Notes: generated from the sequence alone by a model not told the origin. 64,000 bases of DNA from Clitopilus passeckerianus (GCA_944990035.1 CALYLX010000154.1:62001-126000), one strand, 5' to 3'. Numbered from the stretch's first letter, positions 22,676-38,495 are shown. Numbers and translations are program-made.

Positions 22676-24622
22676 CCAACTATTCTCAGCGTAAACGTGT
22701 CTATACCACGCGGCCCGCCAAGCAATGCGTCCCCGATCGCCTCAGACTTAACGTCCTTCTCCCTTGAACAAGATCGGTGGACGGACTGGTCTGGCACGAC
22801 ATCACGCAATGAATTCCTCTTCAACACCTTGGACAACCTGAAAATCCTTACTGGTGTACCACCCCGAATTCGAATTGGGGCAGACAGTGAGGATCACACA
22901 AACTTCAACCAAGGTTTGAAGGTATGTGGTTACAGTCCCGTGGTATGAAATGACTGGTGCTCAGCGCGACCGACTTAGACGCCACAAGCCACGTTCCCGA
23001 CGCCGAATAGTGTTGTTCCATACCCAGAAGCTTCCAAGATCGTAGTCGGTGACGCATACTATGCTACAGCTCGATTCCTGCCTCCCGGTATGATATCATG
23101 TTCTCTTGGCGTTATCTCGTTCATTGACCGCTATGAACAGGGACCGTGGTAACTTGGGGAGTCAATTTCGGAGGAAACAACCTCACAGCCGCATTCCTTG
23201 AAGCCAAATCTATCGCCAAGGCATTCTCCTCTTCGGACATCAAAGACTTAGGAATTACCTTGGAAGCCATCGAGATCGGAAACGAAGCTGATTTTTACGG
23301 GGGTAACGGTCAGAGGCCATCGCCCTACAATATTGCACAATATGTCCCCGAGTGAGTAGCGAAACTCTCATACATAACTCGATATCTACTAACCTGTCGG
23401 ATAGCTGGACAAACTTCGCCACTAACATCTCAGCTGCTGTCGGCATTTCAAAGAACTCCACCACTGGTTTCTGGAGTATTGCCTTTGCGTTTTCCTCGCA
23501 TTCAATCGGTGGTTTCTCGCCCCAAGGAGCCTTCAGTAACGGTCTTCTCAACTCTACTGCAGGTGGTGCTATTAGAACGTACGCGACATTTCTCGTATCA
23601 TGGTCATTTAACTGAAGGGCTCCCACCAGCGTCTCCCAACATCACTACAGCGGCAATTACTGCTCCGGGAATGGTGGCCTCCTTCAAGATCTTATGACGA
23701 AATCCACCATACGGTCCAACCTCTCTACATTTAGCCCTGATATTGCTGTTGTCAAAGCAAAGAAACTGGACTACGTCCTCGGAGAAACCAATAGCTATGC
23801 TTGCCATGTAAGTGGGGTTTCACACTGGGGGAGGCTTTTACTGATAGTCTGAAGGGTGCTCCCGGCGTAAGCAATACTGCAGGCGCTGCTCTATGGACTT
23901 TGGATTATCTGCTATATGCGTACGTAGGGCCTTCGGCAACGCAAAGACAGCTGGTTGACTAAATTATAGAGCCCAAATTGGTATTTCGAGGGTCTTTTTC
24001 CATGAAGGAGTTGGATACAAGTACAATCTGGTAATTGATAAGCGACTTTCTTCCTTGAACTAAACTCACCCTAGCCAACAGATCCAACCAGTCACGCTTA
24101 CACGCTCTCCTATTGACGGGACTAATCTCCCCACACCTCTTCGCCCGCATGTTCAGCCACCGTATTACGGCGCCATTGTCGCTGCGGAAGCCATTGGCTT
24201 GAGTGGCATCACCCGTATTTCCGAACTTTCCATCAATGATAGTAGGATTGCAGGCTATGCATTCTACGAGGGCACCAGACTTGTCCGAGCTGTGTTCATC
24301 AACTCTCTGGCACACTTGAAAGGACAAATCAGCCGCTCGAGTACTCATTTGAATCTTTCTTTTACTGGTAATGGAACAGAGCCCGCGCAGATGGTGATCA
24401 AGCGTCTTGCGATTGGGTACGTGCTTTGAAAGAGGGGCGTTCCACATTACTGACCTACTATTTTTCAGATACGCCGACGACGCCTCTGGGCTCAAGTGGG
24501 GAGGCCAGTCATACGAAACTGCCGACGCCAGACCAAGCGGGTCTGTGGTCACCGAAACCGCTGGCGTATCTGAGGGAATCGATATCAAGGCAACGGAGGT
24601 GGTCCTCGTTACCTTTTTGTAG
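22592..24622 (+). CDS. GH79 beta-glucuronidase-like glycoside hydrolase
   Basis: A 538-residue secreted glycoside hydrolase of family 79, which cleaves glucuronic acid from glycans such as arabinogalactan-proteins. Exons: 22592-22921, 22979-23087, 23141-23351, 23405-23578, 23630-23807, 23855-23919, 23970-24030, 24082-24416, 24469-24622. Residues 1-35 form a duplicated signal peptide. The TIM-barrel acid/base Glu is in EIGNEADFY and the nucleophile in VLGETNSYACHG. The C-terminal beta-sandwich (GH79C), from about residue 400, starts near QPVTLTRSPIDG and ends with the EVVLVTFL strand. Several Asn-X-Ser/Thr sites fit secretion. It is divergent from TMS1, and the enzyme genes CE16 and GH92 lie nearby. 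The exact sugar specificity is inferred only from the family. Confidence 0.9.
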
Positions 24623-26122
24623 ATGGGAGATATATATGTAACGCTATTCACGCATTCTTCTCTTCGTGTATCTATTACAGCTTTGGGATGACATGATATT
24701 GTTCTTCAGATGTTCTCATTACATTCCGGGCCGCAATGGTTCCTGCAGTTGAGCTTTATCGGCCCGACCATATACGAAAAACAAGGAAAACGATCCCCTT
24801 TCTCACTATTGCCGTTGTGTTTGTGGACCACGAGACGATTCATCCTGCATAATAATGAATGCATCCGAGGGCGCAAGGGCCCATCTTTGCTCTCTTGGCC
24901 TTCAAGGATCGATCGTCGTTCCAGCAAGATAGAAATCTGGAGGTTGGTAATTTCGTTTGATAGTTCCTGTCAAAAAATAAGGCCTGGCACTAGAAGCTCC
25001 TCGAAGCGGATGTGACGAAATGAGATACGCCGTGAAGCTCTGAATCTTTCGTGTAAAAGCCAGCAAAGGGATGCGAACACTGTATAACTTGGAACGGGGT
25101 CTGTATGGGTACGAGTCTTCAGCCAATGTCAAATTTCTGTCGGGCTCAAATGTTCTTCCATCTTCTCTTCCCACTCCGTGGGTCGCCTCTTTGAACTTAT
25201 CGCGTCGCGGCTCGCCGTGCTCTGAGATCCTGGAGCTCCGAGCGTGAACGTGCCTGTCCGTGGTAAGCGGAGTGTGCTCCTCAGATAACCGACCATATGT
25301 TTTCTGGCACCGCTTGTCCAACCCTACTTTCTAATACAACGGCGGAGTCGTCGTCGACACAATCGGTGTGCTCCAAGTCTGTCATCAAATAGCCGAATGG
25401 CATTGACAAGTTACTGCAGGAGATCGTGGAGTATCTTTCGTCATGTCCTCAAGAGCCAGCCAGATAAACATGGTTGTAAAACCGCCGAACATTCGTATAG
25501 GCTCGTCAGTGGCTGACTTGGGATCCAAAACTCTCTTTCAGGTTTGTGTTCGGCGTTCCTGGAGAAGCATCCAAGCCTAGGTTCCTCATGCTGCATCAGA
25601 CTCGAGGCTGCTCGAGATAAATTTGCCTGATACCTTGTGGTCAGCTGAGGAGCGCTTGAGGAGATCTCCATTTTTGACAGGAAAATGGCATTGACAGTGA
25701 TGTTATGTGCAGAAGTGTTCTTCAGGCCTATCAGAAACGACTCTGCGTCGTCTGTAACGGCCGGTTCAGCGCCATTTCGCGCACGTTCGAACTTCGAACC
25801 CTTGTCTCACTAGGAAAGCCGAGAGCTCTTGCAAACACCCCCTCGCATCTTTTTATCATCCTAGCCCCTCGCCAATCTATTCCTTGAAATTCAAAGTTGC
25901 CAAGAGGTGAGGGATTTGGTATAACCGGAAGGCTTTCTGGAGTACCGGTTCCCCGCATTTCCATGCCCCATGGGGATATCCCACCTTTCCCCACATTCAG
26001 TTCCAACAAACACCTTGTTGAATAAGCTTTTCGCTCATGGAAGCCCTCCATGGCGTGGAATCAAGATCCCTAATCTCGGTTGCACTCTGGGCTGCGTAAA
26101 GTCGTCTTATGCACCCGATGAA
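24623..26122. other. 1.5 kb intergenic region
   Basis: No gene or repeat recognised; only short open frames without splice support. It holds the terminator of the GH79 gene and the promoter of the MFS gene. Confidence 0.5.
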
Positions 26123-26130
26123 TATATAAA
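26123..26130 (+). promoter_or_regulatory. TATA box of MFS transporter gene
   Basis: TATATAAA 60 bases upstream of the start codon at 26190. Confidence 0.65.
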
Positions 26131-26189
26131 CAGAGCTTATCGAAACTTCGAACCACCCTCCGAGTCCCCCACTCTCATCCCATATCGCC

Positions 26190-28662
26190 ATGTCAGATGA
26201 GAAGACGGCGGTAGAAGTCCAGAACGAGAAGGCCTCTCTTGACAACCACTCTGCCGTGATTGGGTTTGGTGGAGAAGAGAACCTCCCTCCGCCTCCAACG
26301 CTCACCGAAGAAGAGGAGAAGAAGCTATGGAGGAAAATCGATATGAGGCTTATGCCAATCTTGGCCCTGCTGTATCTGCTATCCTTCATCGATCGAGGTA
26401 TGTGATGCTCCTGTTCTAGTTCTTTGGATATCTCACCAATCTTGAAACTCAGGAAATATCGGTACTTACTTCCAGCCTGGGGATTCTTTGAAGGTGACTC
26501 AACCCACCTTCTACAGGCAATGCGAAGCTCCAAGGACTTGTCAAACAACTGGACCTCACTGGAAATGAGTATAACATTGCGCTGGTATGTGAGACTGATT
26601 CTTGTGAGCTGAAATTGGATATCTAAGCCTTTTGGCGGGTTTCAGACGATATATTTCATTGTAAGAATCCCCGACATCTATCCCTTTGAATGGGCCTCTG
26701 ACTTTTCTACAGCCATACTGCGTTCTCGAATGTCCTGCGAAGTGAGCACGATGCCTCCGAGGGAGTTTCGGCGTGCTAACAAATATGATCAGTCTGGTCC
26801 TCAAGAAATTCCGACCCTCACGGTAAGTTACCAGATAATATTAATCGAACTTGCACTGATTTTGGCTAGGTGGCTTCCGGGAATTACGGTATGGTTGCAT
26901 AACTGGAATCGGAAGACTGATACTGACCCGCGACATCATAAAGATCCTTTGGGGTGTGATAGTGTACGATTTTCGTGGTTCGAAAGTTCACTTATCCTTC
27001 AGCTAACATCGATTCTCTCGCCAGGGTATTGATGGGTCTCGTCAAGACGTGAGGAGATTCTAAAGCTTCCTGGAGGACTGGTTCTGAAGCGTTCCTTTCT
27101 AGATACCCTCAACTTGTCGGTGTCCGCGCTTGCTTGGGAGCTGCGGAAGCAGGTCTTTTCCCTGGTGTTGTCTACTAGTGAGTATGAGCCCCTTCGGACA
27201 TGGTCATTAGTTGTCAATAACACAACCTTCAAGCCTCTCAATCTGGTACCCACGCTATAAACTGCAATATCGCATTGGCCTCTTCTTCGGTGCTGCCTCA
27301 ATCGCTGGCGCTTTCTCTGGAATCTTGGCCTATGGGATCAGCTTTATGAACGGCATTCAGGGACTATTGGGCTGGTCGTGGATCTTCGTATGTGTCCCTG
27401 TCCTTCTCAGAGAGGAAGGCCTCTGACTGCCTTTCCACAGATACTGGAAGGTATACTTACAGTTGCAGCCGGTCTTCTTGCATTCGCTGGTACGTTAGAC
27501 AGCATTCCACGGTTCTCAGAACTTACCAATGCATCACAGTTATGGTTGATTTCCCGGATACCGCAAGTTTCCTCACCCCTGAAGAGAGGGCATTCGTCAT
27601 TTGGAGGAAGAGTGAGTGCTGCATTCTGATAAGACACGGTCACGGCTTGATCTTCTATGCAAGAGTACGACAACTCGTCGGTTGGTGAGGAAGAACACTT
27701 CGAGATGCGCCACTTCTGGGCGGCTGTTGGTGACTGGCAGGTACGATTTCTGCTGCCATGCTTATGTTCTTTTCTCTAACTCACGATAAGGTCTGGCTTC
27801 ATATCCTCATCTACTTCTCTGTGATTGCCCCACGTAAGCCAGGATTTGATTCGGCAAGATTCCGTCATCTCATGACTAGCTTCATTCTAGTATATGGTAT
27901 CACATTCTTCTTGCCTACTATCATCAACTCTTTCGGGTACACGGCAGCAGTCAGCCAACTTCTCTCCGTGCCTCCTTATGTTTTTGCAAGTAAGTTGATG
28001 TCGAACTAATCATCCCGATTTGAAGCTAACTGAACCTCAGCTATCTGCGTCTACGTGTTTGCCCACTACTCTGACAAGCTGAAGATGCGCTCTCCCTTCG
28101 TCGTCGCTGGCCTAACCATGTGCCTCTTCGGGTTCTCAATCAACATCTCCAACGTCGCGAACGGCGTCAAATATTTTGGAACATTCTTCTGCGTTGCGGG
28201 CGCATATTCTGCCTTCCCTGGTGTGGTAGCCTGGTGTGTACTGTCTTTGCGGTTAACAGTCTTTCGTCTGACTTCTTTCAGGCTCGGAAACAATCTTGCT
28301 GGGCAGTACAAGCGGGGTATTGGAATGGCTCTGCATATTGGTATTGGAAACTTCAGCGGCGCCATGGCTTGCAACTTCTACCGCGCGAAAGATTCACCAC
28401 GCTTCATCTTGGGCCGTAAGTCATCTGTGTAAGAATTAATATATTGAAATGCTGATTCGTTGACGCAGATGGAATTGAGCTCATGTTTGTCGGCATTGGA
28501 TTCATTTGCGTTCCTCTAGCTGTTTTATCCTATATTAAGATCAACCGCAAGAGAGAGGCCTTGATGCATGCGGAGAGGGAGGGTGGTGATTTCAAGAGGT
28601 TAACTCCAGAGGAAATCCGAAGGCTGGGTGATAAATCACCAGATTTCAGATATACTCTCTGA
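26190..28662 (+). CDS. MFS permease, allantoate/ACS-type, 19 exons
   Basis: A 503-residue transporter of the anion:cation symporter branch of the major facilitator superfamily (Dal5/allantoate permease relatives), which takes up small organic anions or vitamins at the plasma membrane. Exons: 26190-26397, 26453-26461, 26517-26584, 26646-26660, 26713-26741, 26793-26822, 26870-26888, 26944-26963, 27025-27048, 27103-27177, 27234-27387, 27441-27489, 27540-27611, 27664-27740, 27791-27833, 27891-27989, 28041-28233, 28282-28415, 28469-28662. Typical blocks are LLYLLSFIDRGNIGNAKLQG, ECPANLVLKKFRPSRWLPGI, GLFPGVVYYLSIWYPR and the acidic C-terminal tail. Twelve membrane spans can be placed. The 9-, 15-, 19-, 20- and 24-base exons all fit family sequence. 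Substrate unknown. Confidence 0.93.
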
Positions 28663-28839
28663 GGTCGATTATAGTACAAAGGCATTCCATATCATGTATT
28701 ATTACTTAGCGATTACATTATTTTTCTTTTCGTTTTCCAACAAATGATAACGTTCGACGGTCGAGGGTATATCATTGTTTACTTCCATGATAAATACAGT
28801 CCGAGGCCCTAAAAGAATAGATAAAAATGACGTTCGCTA

Positions 28840-30098
28840 TCACCATACTCGACACTCCCTCCAGACACGATCTACGAAGTCTGCCATGATACGATTCGTC
28901 GTATTCGAAGGGTGTCTGGATGAACATCACAAATTACCGTTTAAACAAAGGGAGGTGTAGGCAAATTCCGACGTACCCAGAAATCCAATAGAAATAATGA
29001 TCTGGATCGTCACACCAAGGGTAGGAAGCTGCACAGGCGTCGGTACTGTTGTAACCAAAGGCCTGATAACCAGGTGTGGAACCGAGAACACCATTCCAGA
29101 TGGCATAGAAATCGACATAGGAGACCGCTAGCTTGGGCCCGTTGGTTCTGGTGTGGAAGTCGTGCAGGCCATTGTAAACGGTTTGCTTGTATGCCTCGCC
29201 TTGGGGAGCCTTGTTGCCACGTCCGTAATCGTCGAGGACAACGAAGTAGCGACCGTTGGTAGGCGGGCTGGACAGTATCTCTATCTGTTCAAGTAATCTT
29301 TGTGCCGCTGCTTGCATGTGGTCACCGTCGACTTGTGACAAAGGTGAGGGACCAGTCAGAGTTCGGGTATAGACATAAGCTTACTCAAAGACGCTAAGTA
29401 GTCGCTGGGGAAGGAAAACATGAATTACTGAGGGTAAAAATCTACTGGGAAAAACATACTTGATGCCAAAGAAAATACTGTAAAGAGTCGTTTCGGGGTC
29501 CAAATTGTTGTTTTGCCCAAGAAAAGTCTTCACTGGTAGGTAGAGAGTTAGCCAATCCTACTCTGCTTAACAGAAAACTCACTCTGTCCAAGGAAGTCCA
29601 CCTTCTTCGGGTTGCTGGGCCACAAGGACAAATCAATACATGCAGCGGATTGCTAGTGAATTCGGTGTGAGTATAGCGTAAATTGCACTGAGTGGAAGCA
29701 TTTACTGCGTAGTCCTTGATCTCTGCTCCCAAATCATTCGCCACATGCTCAACCCAAGTCAAGCCGTTGGTCGAACGACCGCCAGCGAGCGAATTGGGAG
29801 GGTAAAGAATGGGTGGATCTAATGGTCCACCGTCGTCGTGACCGCCGTCTGTGTAACTATCCTGTCGGTAAGATCCCGTTAATATTCAGCGTAAGAGGAC
29901 GCAATGCAAACATGCCCCAAAAGACACAACGGTCTTGATTCTGCTGGGCAGAATCCCTGCGTTCACGTCAGCGTAGTCTCCGCCGAGGGGTCCACACCTT
30001 GGGTCGAGAGCGAGATGAACGCCGCCATTACGTGGTCCTCGACGTGGGTGGGTGAGGGCCAGCAGAGCGGAAACAAGGCGAACACCTGGGATATACAT
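28840..30098 (-). CDS. CE16 acetylesterase (GDSL family)
   Basis: A 310-residue secreted SGNH/GDSL esterase of carbohydrate esterase family 16, which removes acetyl groups from hemicellulose oligosaccharides. Exons: 30098-29916, 29861-29706, 29652-29583, 29532-29460, 29404-29385, 29331-28977, 28915-28840. The N-terminus is weakly hydrophobic (VRLVSALLAL). The nucleophile motif is VSFGDSYTDGG (about residues 58-68). An oxyanion Gly block (FLGQMKTFLGQNNN) follows, and the Asp-His pair is WCDDPDHYFYW near the C-terminus. The first intron starts with GC instead of GT, right inside the GDS motif. The gene ends 177 bases from the convergent MFS gene. Signal peptide cleavage cannot be placed confidently. 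Confidence 0.88.
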
Positions 30099-30168
30099 GG
30101 TACGCGTCGACGTGTACAGCGAGGATAAGTCGAGTACAAGCCGAACCACCAATGGACCTCAGGGTTCA

Positions 30169-30176
30169 CTTTTATA
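30169..30176 (-). promoter_or_regulatory. TATA box of CE16 gene
   Basis: Minus-strand TATAAAAG about 70 bases upstream of the start codon at 30098. Confidence 0.6.
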
Positions 30177-30842
30177 GTAATTCATTCTTCGGTCCATCTG
30201 TGTCATCCGAAGAAGAAAGACCTGTTCCTGCGACGGCAAAGTGCAAACAGATGTGGTCAGGTGTTGTGAAAGCCCGGTTCGTAGGCGGATCGGCACAATA
30301 TGCAGCGCTGCCACATCGTAGGAGGATAGCATGAACGCCTTCAGCAACCTTTTGATCGTCTTCACGACAACTAGCAGACAGCCAGGTCGAAGCCGGAACA
30401 TCCGATTCGGGTTAACTCAGAATAAGCGCCGACACAGAAATAGTTCTTGCTCGACATCATGCGAGTACTGTAGCTTCGCAAACCACTGTGAAGTACTGAG
30501 AGACGGAAATACATCGAAGAATCTAGGTCATAAGGCCTGTCTGATTTCGACCACAAAAATAATCAGGACAGAAGGCTGTCGAGAAAGAGTCCAGATCCTT
30601 GAGGCTCACATATGGTGGAGGAGAGGCGGTGAGTCGCCCTTTTGGGATACATCCGCTCGGTGGCTGAGGGCAACAGTCTCCTGACCTGAAACTGCCACAG
30701 AGAAGACTTCTGCAGGACGACAACACCCACATGGGTCACAATATCATGAGACCTGGATGTGAGATTGTGGCACTATTGCTTCTAATAAATACATTAGATC
30801 TAAACTAATCTATTAGGATATATATGGTGTGAGATGATCATT
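30177..30842. other. intergenic, no gene seen
   Basis: Spacer between the CE16 promoter and the end of the elongation factor gene. Only short open frames are present. Confidence 0.5.
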
Positions 30843-33733
<2,891 letters not shown>

Positions 33734-34200
33734 CGTGTCCAGAGGACTGACACGGGTGACTTCAAAAATTTGGACCCTTGACGGAGGTCACCCCGACCTC
33801 GGTCGTGGGAATTTATGTTGCCGATCATTCTGCTCTGGGCAAAGGATTTTCAATTTTCAGCTTTGCTCTTCCGTTCACGGCAGAATCCTGAAAGAACTGC
33901 AAAGTCTCCGTTACCACAGATTTAAACGCGGTCCAGGAAACTCTATCGAAGTCGTATACTTTGCTCACCGATTGGAAACTCAGCCTCTCTGAAAGGATCT
34001 GGGAACATGTTTTTGAATTGATTTGAAAAGTAGCAAAAGTAATGAAGGTGTGGTTGTGTTCCAGGGTATCTAGATACATCGAGGGTAGGGCCCAATGGCA
34101 CAAAGAAAGCGATAATCGAAAACAATTGTTGGAGGAATTCAAATATTTTAACATAAAAATGAGTGAATAAGGATAAGAAATAAACAACAGAGCGCCAATC

Positions 34201-37200
34201 TCAGTTGTAGCCACCAGTCGAAAGAGAGGGTGGTATGGCGTTTGCGCCGCTTCCGCAGGTGACATTGATGTTATCGGTGAGTGTAAGCTCAACCAAAGCG
34301 CCAGTGGTGAAGATGTCCCAGTCCAAATAGCAGTTTGACTTGTAAGGCTGGCCGTTGACGGAGACGCTCTGTGGGATTCGTGAGTTTATTCGGTGATGAA
34401 TCCTGTTGGATGGAGGAAACGCACCTGAACGAAGACTCTACCGCCGACACCGTTCGAAGGGTTTCCGTTGAAGTTCGTGGAACGGATGATTGTAGTCTTC
34501 TTGTAGAGCGGGTTGTAGAACGAGACTTCCTTGAAGTAAGGAGAGGAGAGGAGGATTTGCTTGGTGGCAGGGAGTGGGTAGAGACCCAGAAGATAGAAGG
34601 CGGCGTAGCTGCCCATAGCACCTAAAGAGAGGTTAGTCCAGTCGGGGTACAATCTCCAGAAGAAACGACTAACCGGAATCTAGGAAAAGGTCATCAGCTT
34701 CAATGTCATCAATGCGCAATGTGAAAGACGTACCATCATTGCCAGGCAAGCCGTCGACTTTGGTTGTGAAGTACTCTGCGATGGTCTGTCGTGACCTCTG
34801 TGTGCTGTAACCGGGCTTGTTGGCGTAGTGATACATGAATGGCATCTGTTGAGAGGGCTCATTCGTAGATTCGAAGTAGTCCTGAAAGGATGATCAGCAC
34901 GTCGAAACATAGGTAAGCACTCCAAGGCTCACCTCCTGGAAGATCCAATCCAAACGCTGAACAAATTTGTCAACACCACCTTGTAGTTCAATGAGTTTGG
35001 CCGTATCGTGTGGCACATACTATCAGGCAGCCATGAGCACGCGTAACAGGGCAACAAGTGACGAAACTTACTTGAGAATACTAATGCAGAGGACCATGGG
35101 TTAGTAAAGTTCTGCCATGATTACTGCCTACTTACGATGATAGGAGAGCCTAAAAATGCGATAAATATGGTTGAGCGAACGAGGCATGACATAGAAGTTC
35201 AAGATACAAACCTTCATAGAAGCCATCGTGGTTGTTGCCGTCAAGATAGCAGGTAGCATGTAGTGGGTCATGGATACTACAATGCCTTGGATCTGTGTAG
35301 TCGAAGGTCCCATCTGCTTTTTTGGGCTGGACAAGGTATGAGTCCCTATAAATATCATGAATGGCTCGAGATGCAGCTTACTTGAATCATGCCAACAATC
35401 TGAGGTGCATCGGGGACAGTGGTATTCGCGTTCCAGAGATTGACGAAATTACCGGCACGTTTCGCGTACTGGATGTCATTGGTGAAATGTGGGACAAGAA
35501 ATGGTTCGTTACGAGATTTACCTTGGCAGCATCGTCCGTCTTCCCCAAGAGTTTCGATACTTGCGAGATGGTGAAGTCGTTGAATGCGTACTAGAAGGTT
35601 ATCAGTTGACTTTCAAGGTTCTAAGAAAAGTGTGCATGGCCCACCTCCAAAGTACGGGATCCTTGACGCGTGTTTGTTCCTCCGCCCTCAGTGCTGTCAT
35701 GAGGAACATAACCTTTTATGGGTTCAGAGCTGAGCGTGAATGAACCTAACTAGACAAACTTACCAAGGCTCTTCCAGACATTGACTTGGCGACCTTGATA
35801 GTCCCAGTTAGGTGGTTGATTCTCGGCATCCGCGAGGAGAGCATTGTAAAGCGCATCAGCAGAAACGCCTAACGCTTGAGCTTGGTCTTGGAACCTGAGA
35901 GGAAGAAGGTTAGATATACAGAACGGAGGTTTAGAGGGCTAGAATACACATACTTGACGAAGAATTCAGCAAGGATTGGGTCTCCATCTGTATTACAATG
36001 AACAAGCCTTGTCATATGAGTGGGACTCCATGAACGAACCACTTCCGCCTTGGATAGCCTGCTGAATAGTAGCTCCACGACATTCGGGTAACCAGCCTTC
36101 GTGCTTCTGGATGTCAATCATGCCTCGAACAATGTTTGCAAAGGTGACTGGGTCATGCAGGGACATGAGGGGGTAAAGAGTGCGGTATGTATCCCACTGT
36201 TGGCCATTGAGTTAGCAATAGCGGGACCCGCAGAGCTGGAAGACTAACATTGCAATACAACGAATCAAAGTATGGTTCAGAAGAGTTCCAGAGTGGGTTC
36301 TCTCCTGTGTCTGGATTTACGACAGGTTAGGTCAGAGCAAGGTACATTCAGAGAGTACTGACAATCAGCAGGAGAGATATGTGTCCTGTACAACTGTTTG
36401 ATCCCAGTCAGCAAGTCCCCTTACAGTTATCAAACTACTGAACTCACAGATGAATAGAAAAGCTGAATAGTCTCCTTCGCAACATTGGTTGTATCAACCT
36501 GGATCCTGCCCAACAGATCATTCCACTGTGAGCGAGCGGCAGTGCGAACTTTCTCAAAGTCGAAGTCAGGTATCTCGGATTGAGCATTTGAACAGGCTTG
36601 CTGAGTCGAAACGAGAGACACGCCGACTCGGACTAGGATAGTGCTTGTCTTCTTGTTCCCCGCAGGTTTGAAACCGATCAAACCACCGACCTGCTGCCAG
36701 TCAGCTGTAACAGATCCAAGATTGAGTGAGGAAAGACCAGCTGAAAAGGCGACACATCTTACAATGGGGAACTTGGGATATGTCCGATTTTCCTTTCACT
36801 GGAGTATCGTCGGTCCAGATACCGTACTCAGTCGGAGCGCCGAGGTTGTACCCCTGTCCTTTGAAGGATACACATGTATAAGCTCGGTAAGATCCTAATT
36901 GATCCCGTATATTAGAACAACTTCAGCCCAGTAGATGCTGGGCTCTTACCGGGACCAAAGCTTCCTATGAAGGTTGCCCCTCCCACCATTTGTCCAGTTT
37001 TAGGGTCGATAGTAAGTGTTACGCCTGCTCCGCTCCTTTGGCCATCGTTGTGCATGTCGAGGGAGATGCGTGGTGTGGTGGTTGAGGCGGGGAAGGTGTA
37101 TCGGTGTAGCGCGGTGCGCCGAGTTGCAGTCAATTCCACGCGAACAGAAGAGGTCTACGTATTTCGTCAGAATGAGAAGGAAGGAAAAGGATTTGTTGTG

Positions 37201-37925
37201 CTCACTAGGTTGGAGGCAAAATAGCCTGGGGACGCAACATCATCTGGCGTGCCTGGAACGAAACTGTCAACACTTTGGACCTCATGGGGAAGGGGCAAGG
37301 ACGCCTACCATCGGCGAGAACCTTACGAGCAGTTGCCCTGCTTTCTAAAGAGGTAGTACACTTGTCGAACGAAGAGCAGCTCGCGAAAGGCCAAATCTTG
37401 AAGTTGGACAAGGGGACACCCTGAAAGGCGTGGTGTGCTTCAGTACAATAAACTCTACCCGGAAAACATCACCTACACCACCGGTTCCATCGTCGTGTAG
37501 CTGTGAGAAGCCTACCGCCCTATATTGAGGGTCGGCGTCATAGCCAGCGTGCTGCAAAGGGCTGTCAGTCAGACTGTTGCAGATGTGAAGAGAATCTCCA
37601 CCGACATTTCCAGGTGAATCTGTATCCATTCCGACTTTGACCATACCATGAGGCAGCGTGGCACCTGATTGAACCAGCATCAGTTATATGGCTCATAAAA
37701 CGAATGCTCACTGGGTTTCTACTCACCTGGGAATACGTGCCCTCCATTGGTGGTCCCTATGAAAGGTAACACGTAGCTCGAAGGATCTGTGATCTTGACG
37801 GCTCTGTAAAACACAAGCCAATCAGTAGAGCCACGTACGAGATTGAAGGTGGCCCCTTACGCAGTGCTTTGTCCATACGCTCTGGCTGCAAGGAAACAGG
37901 GCAATAGCGCAACCACTGACTTCAT
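34201..37925 (-). CDS. GH92 alpha-1,2-mannosidase, copy A
   Basis: An 803-residue secreted exo-alpha-mannosidase of family GH92, a calcium-dependent inverting enzyme that trims mannose from glycoprotein glycans. 25 exons: 37925-37861, 37803-37727, 37664-37606, 37551-37477, 37420-37309, 37252-37206, 37154-36950, 36894-36763, 36704-36448, 36393-36363, 36310-36249, 36196-36040, 35987-35954, 35894-35764, 35712-35645, 35590-35522, 35468-35382, 35326-35212, 35149-35136, 35080-35072, 35019-34933, 34881-34734, 34679-34674, 34621-34425, 34368-34201. Signal peptide at 1-21. Family blocks: GFSQLHDDGTGG, LYRTHISPAD, NEPSQQMPFMYHYANKPG and GNDDSGAMGSY, the last holding the base aspartates of characterised enzymes. 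One exon is only 6 bases and another 9. The fourth intron call (donor GTCGGT at 37605) rests on comparison with copy B. Confidence 0.92.
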
Positions 37926-37981
37926 GGTGGTAACCTACCAGCACAAACCGGAATTGAACAACGTATGCAATTCATTTCTCA

Positions 37982-37988
37982 ATTTATA
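37982..37988 (-). promoter_or_regulatory. TATA box of GH92 copy A
   Basis: Minus-strand TATAAAT about 60 bases upstream of the start codon at 37925. Confidence 0.6.
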
Positions 37989-38408
37989 GGAATGGTTCCC
38001 TGTCAAAATTTCTTGGCACTAATGTCAAGATAGTTAGCAGGTTTGGTCAGTGCTATTCGGCACCCCACATGAGATGTACGAAATCCCGGAGACAACCCTG
38101 AATATGGCATTTGGCGATGAGGATCTGCACTCGTGAGTAGCTTTCAATGCAATACGGAAGAGCACGGGAAGGCTCTAGAGTCAGATGATTGTGAGAGTGG
38201 TATCCGTTCTGCCCCAAATTACAGAAAGATTGCGAGAACCATGCTTATTGACGTCTGACCTAGTGGGTTCACGGTGCGGACAAAGTCCGGCAGAGAGCGG
38301 CAGCTTTGAATTTTCTGATGAAAACCCGACGATTTGAACAGTTTTGGCCAGCAATCATCTAGAATGACCGACCAGAACTCAATAGAAGGGGAAGTTCTTC
38401 GGAAAGGC

Positions 38409-38495
38409 GTGGAACTCAGGATTTGAACCGAGGTCTCGCTTAGCATTATGGTCTTCTGAGCCGCATTAACTGTCGATAGTAGCGTGCTAGCTCCC
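38409..38495 (-). pseudogene. tRNA-like remnant
   Basis: The minus strand carries a good internal B-box (GGTTCAAATCC at 38419-38429) followed by GAGTTCCAC, with GGGAGCT about 87 bases upstream in the place of a 5' acceptor strand. The T stem and acceptor stem do not pair fully, and no clean anticodon arm can be drawn. It is more likely a decayed tRNA or tRNA-derived element than a working gene. Confidence 0.35.

Noticed and set aside
22470..22836. Repetitive minus-strand open frames opposite the GH79 start
   Set aside because: They are antisense shadows of the 48-base tandem units and have no start context or domain.
24902..25321. Minus-strand open frame of 139 residues in the GH79-MFS spacer
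   Set aside because: It is basic and unstructured, with no motif or splicing; treated as noise.
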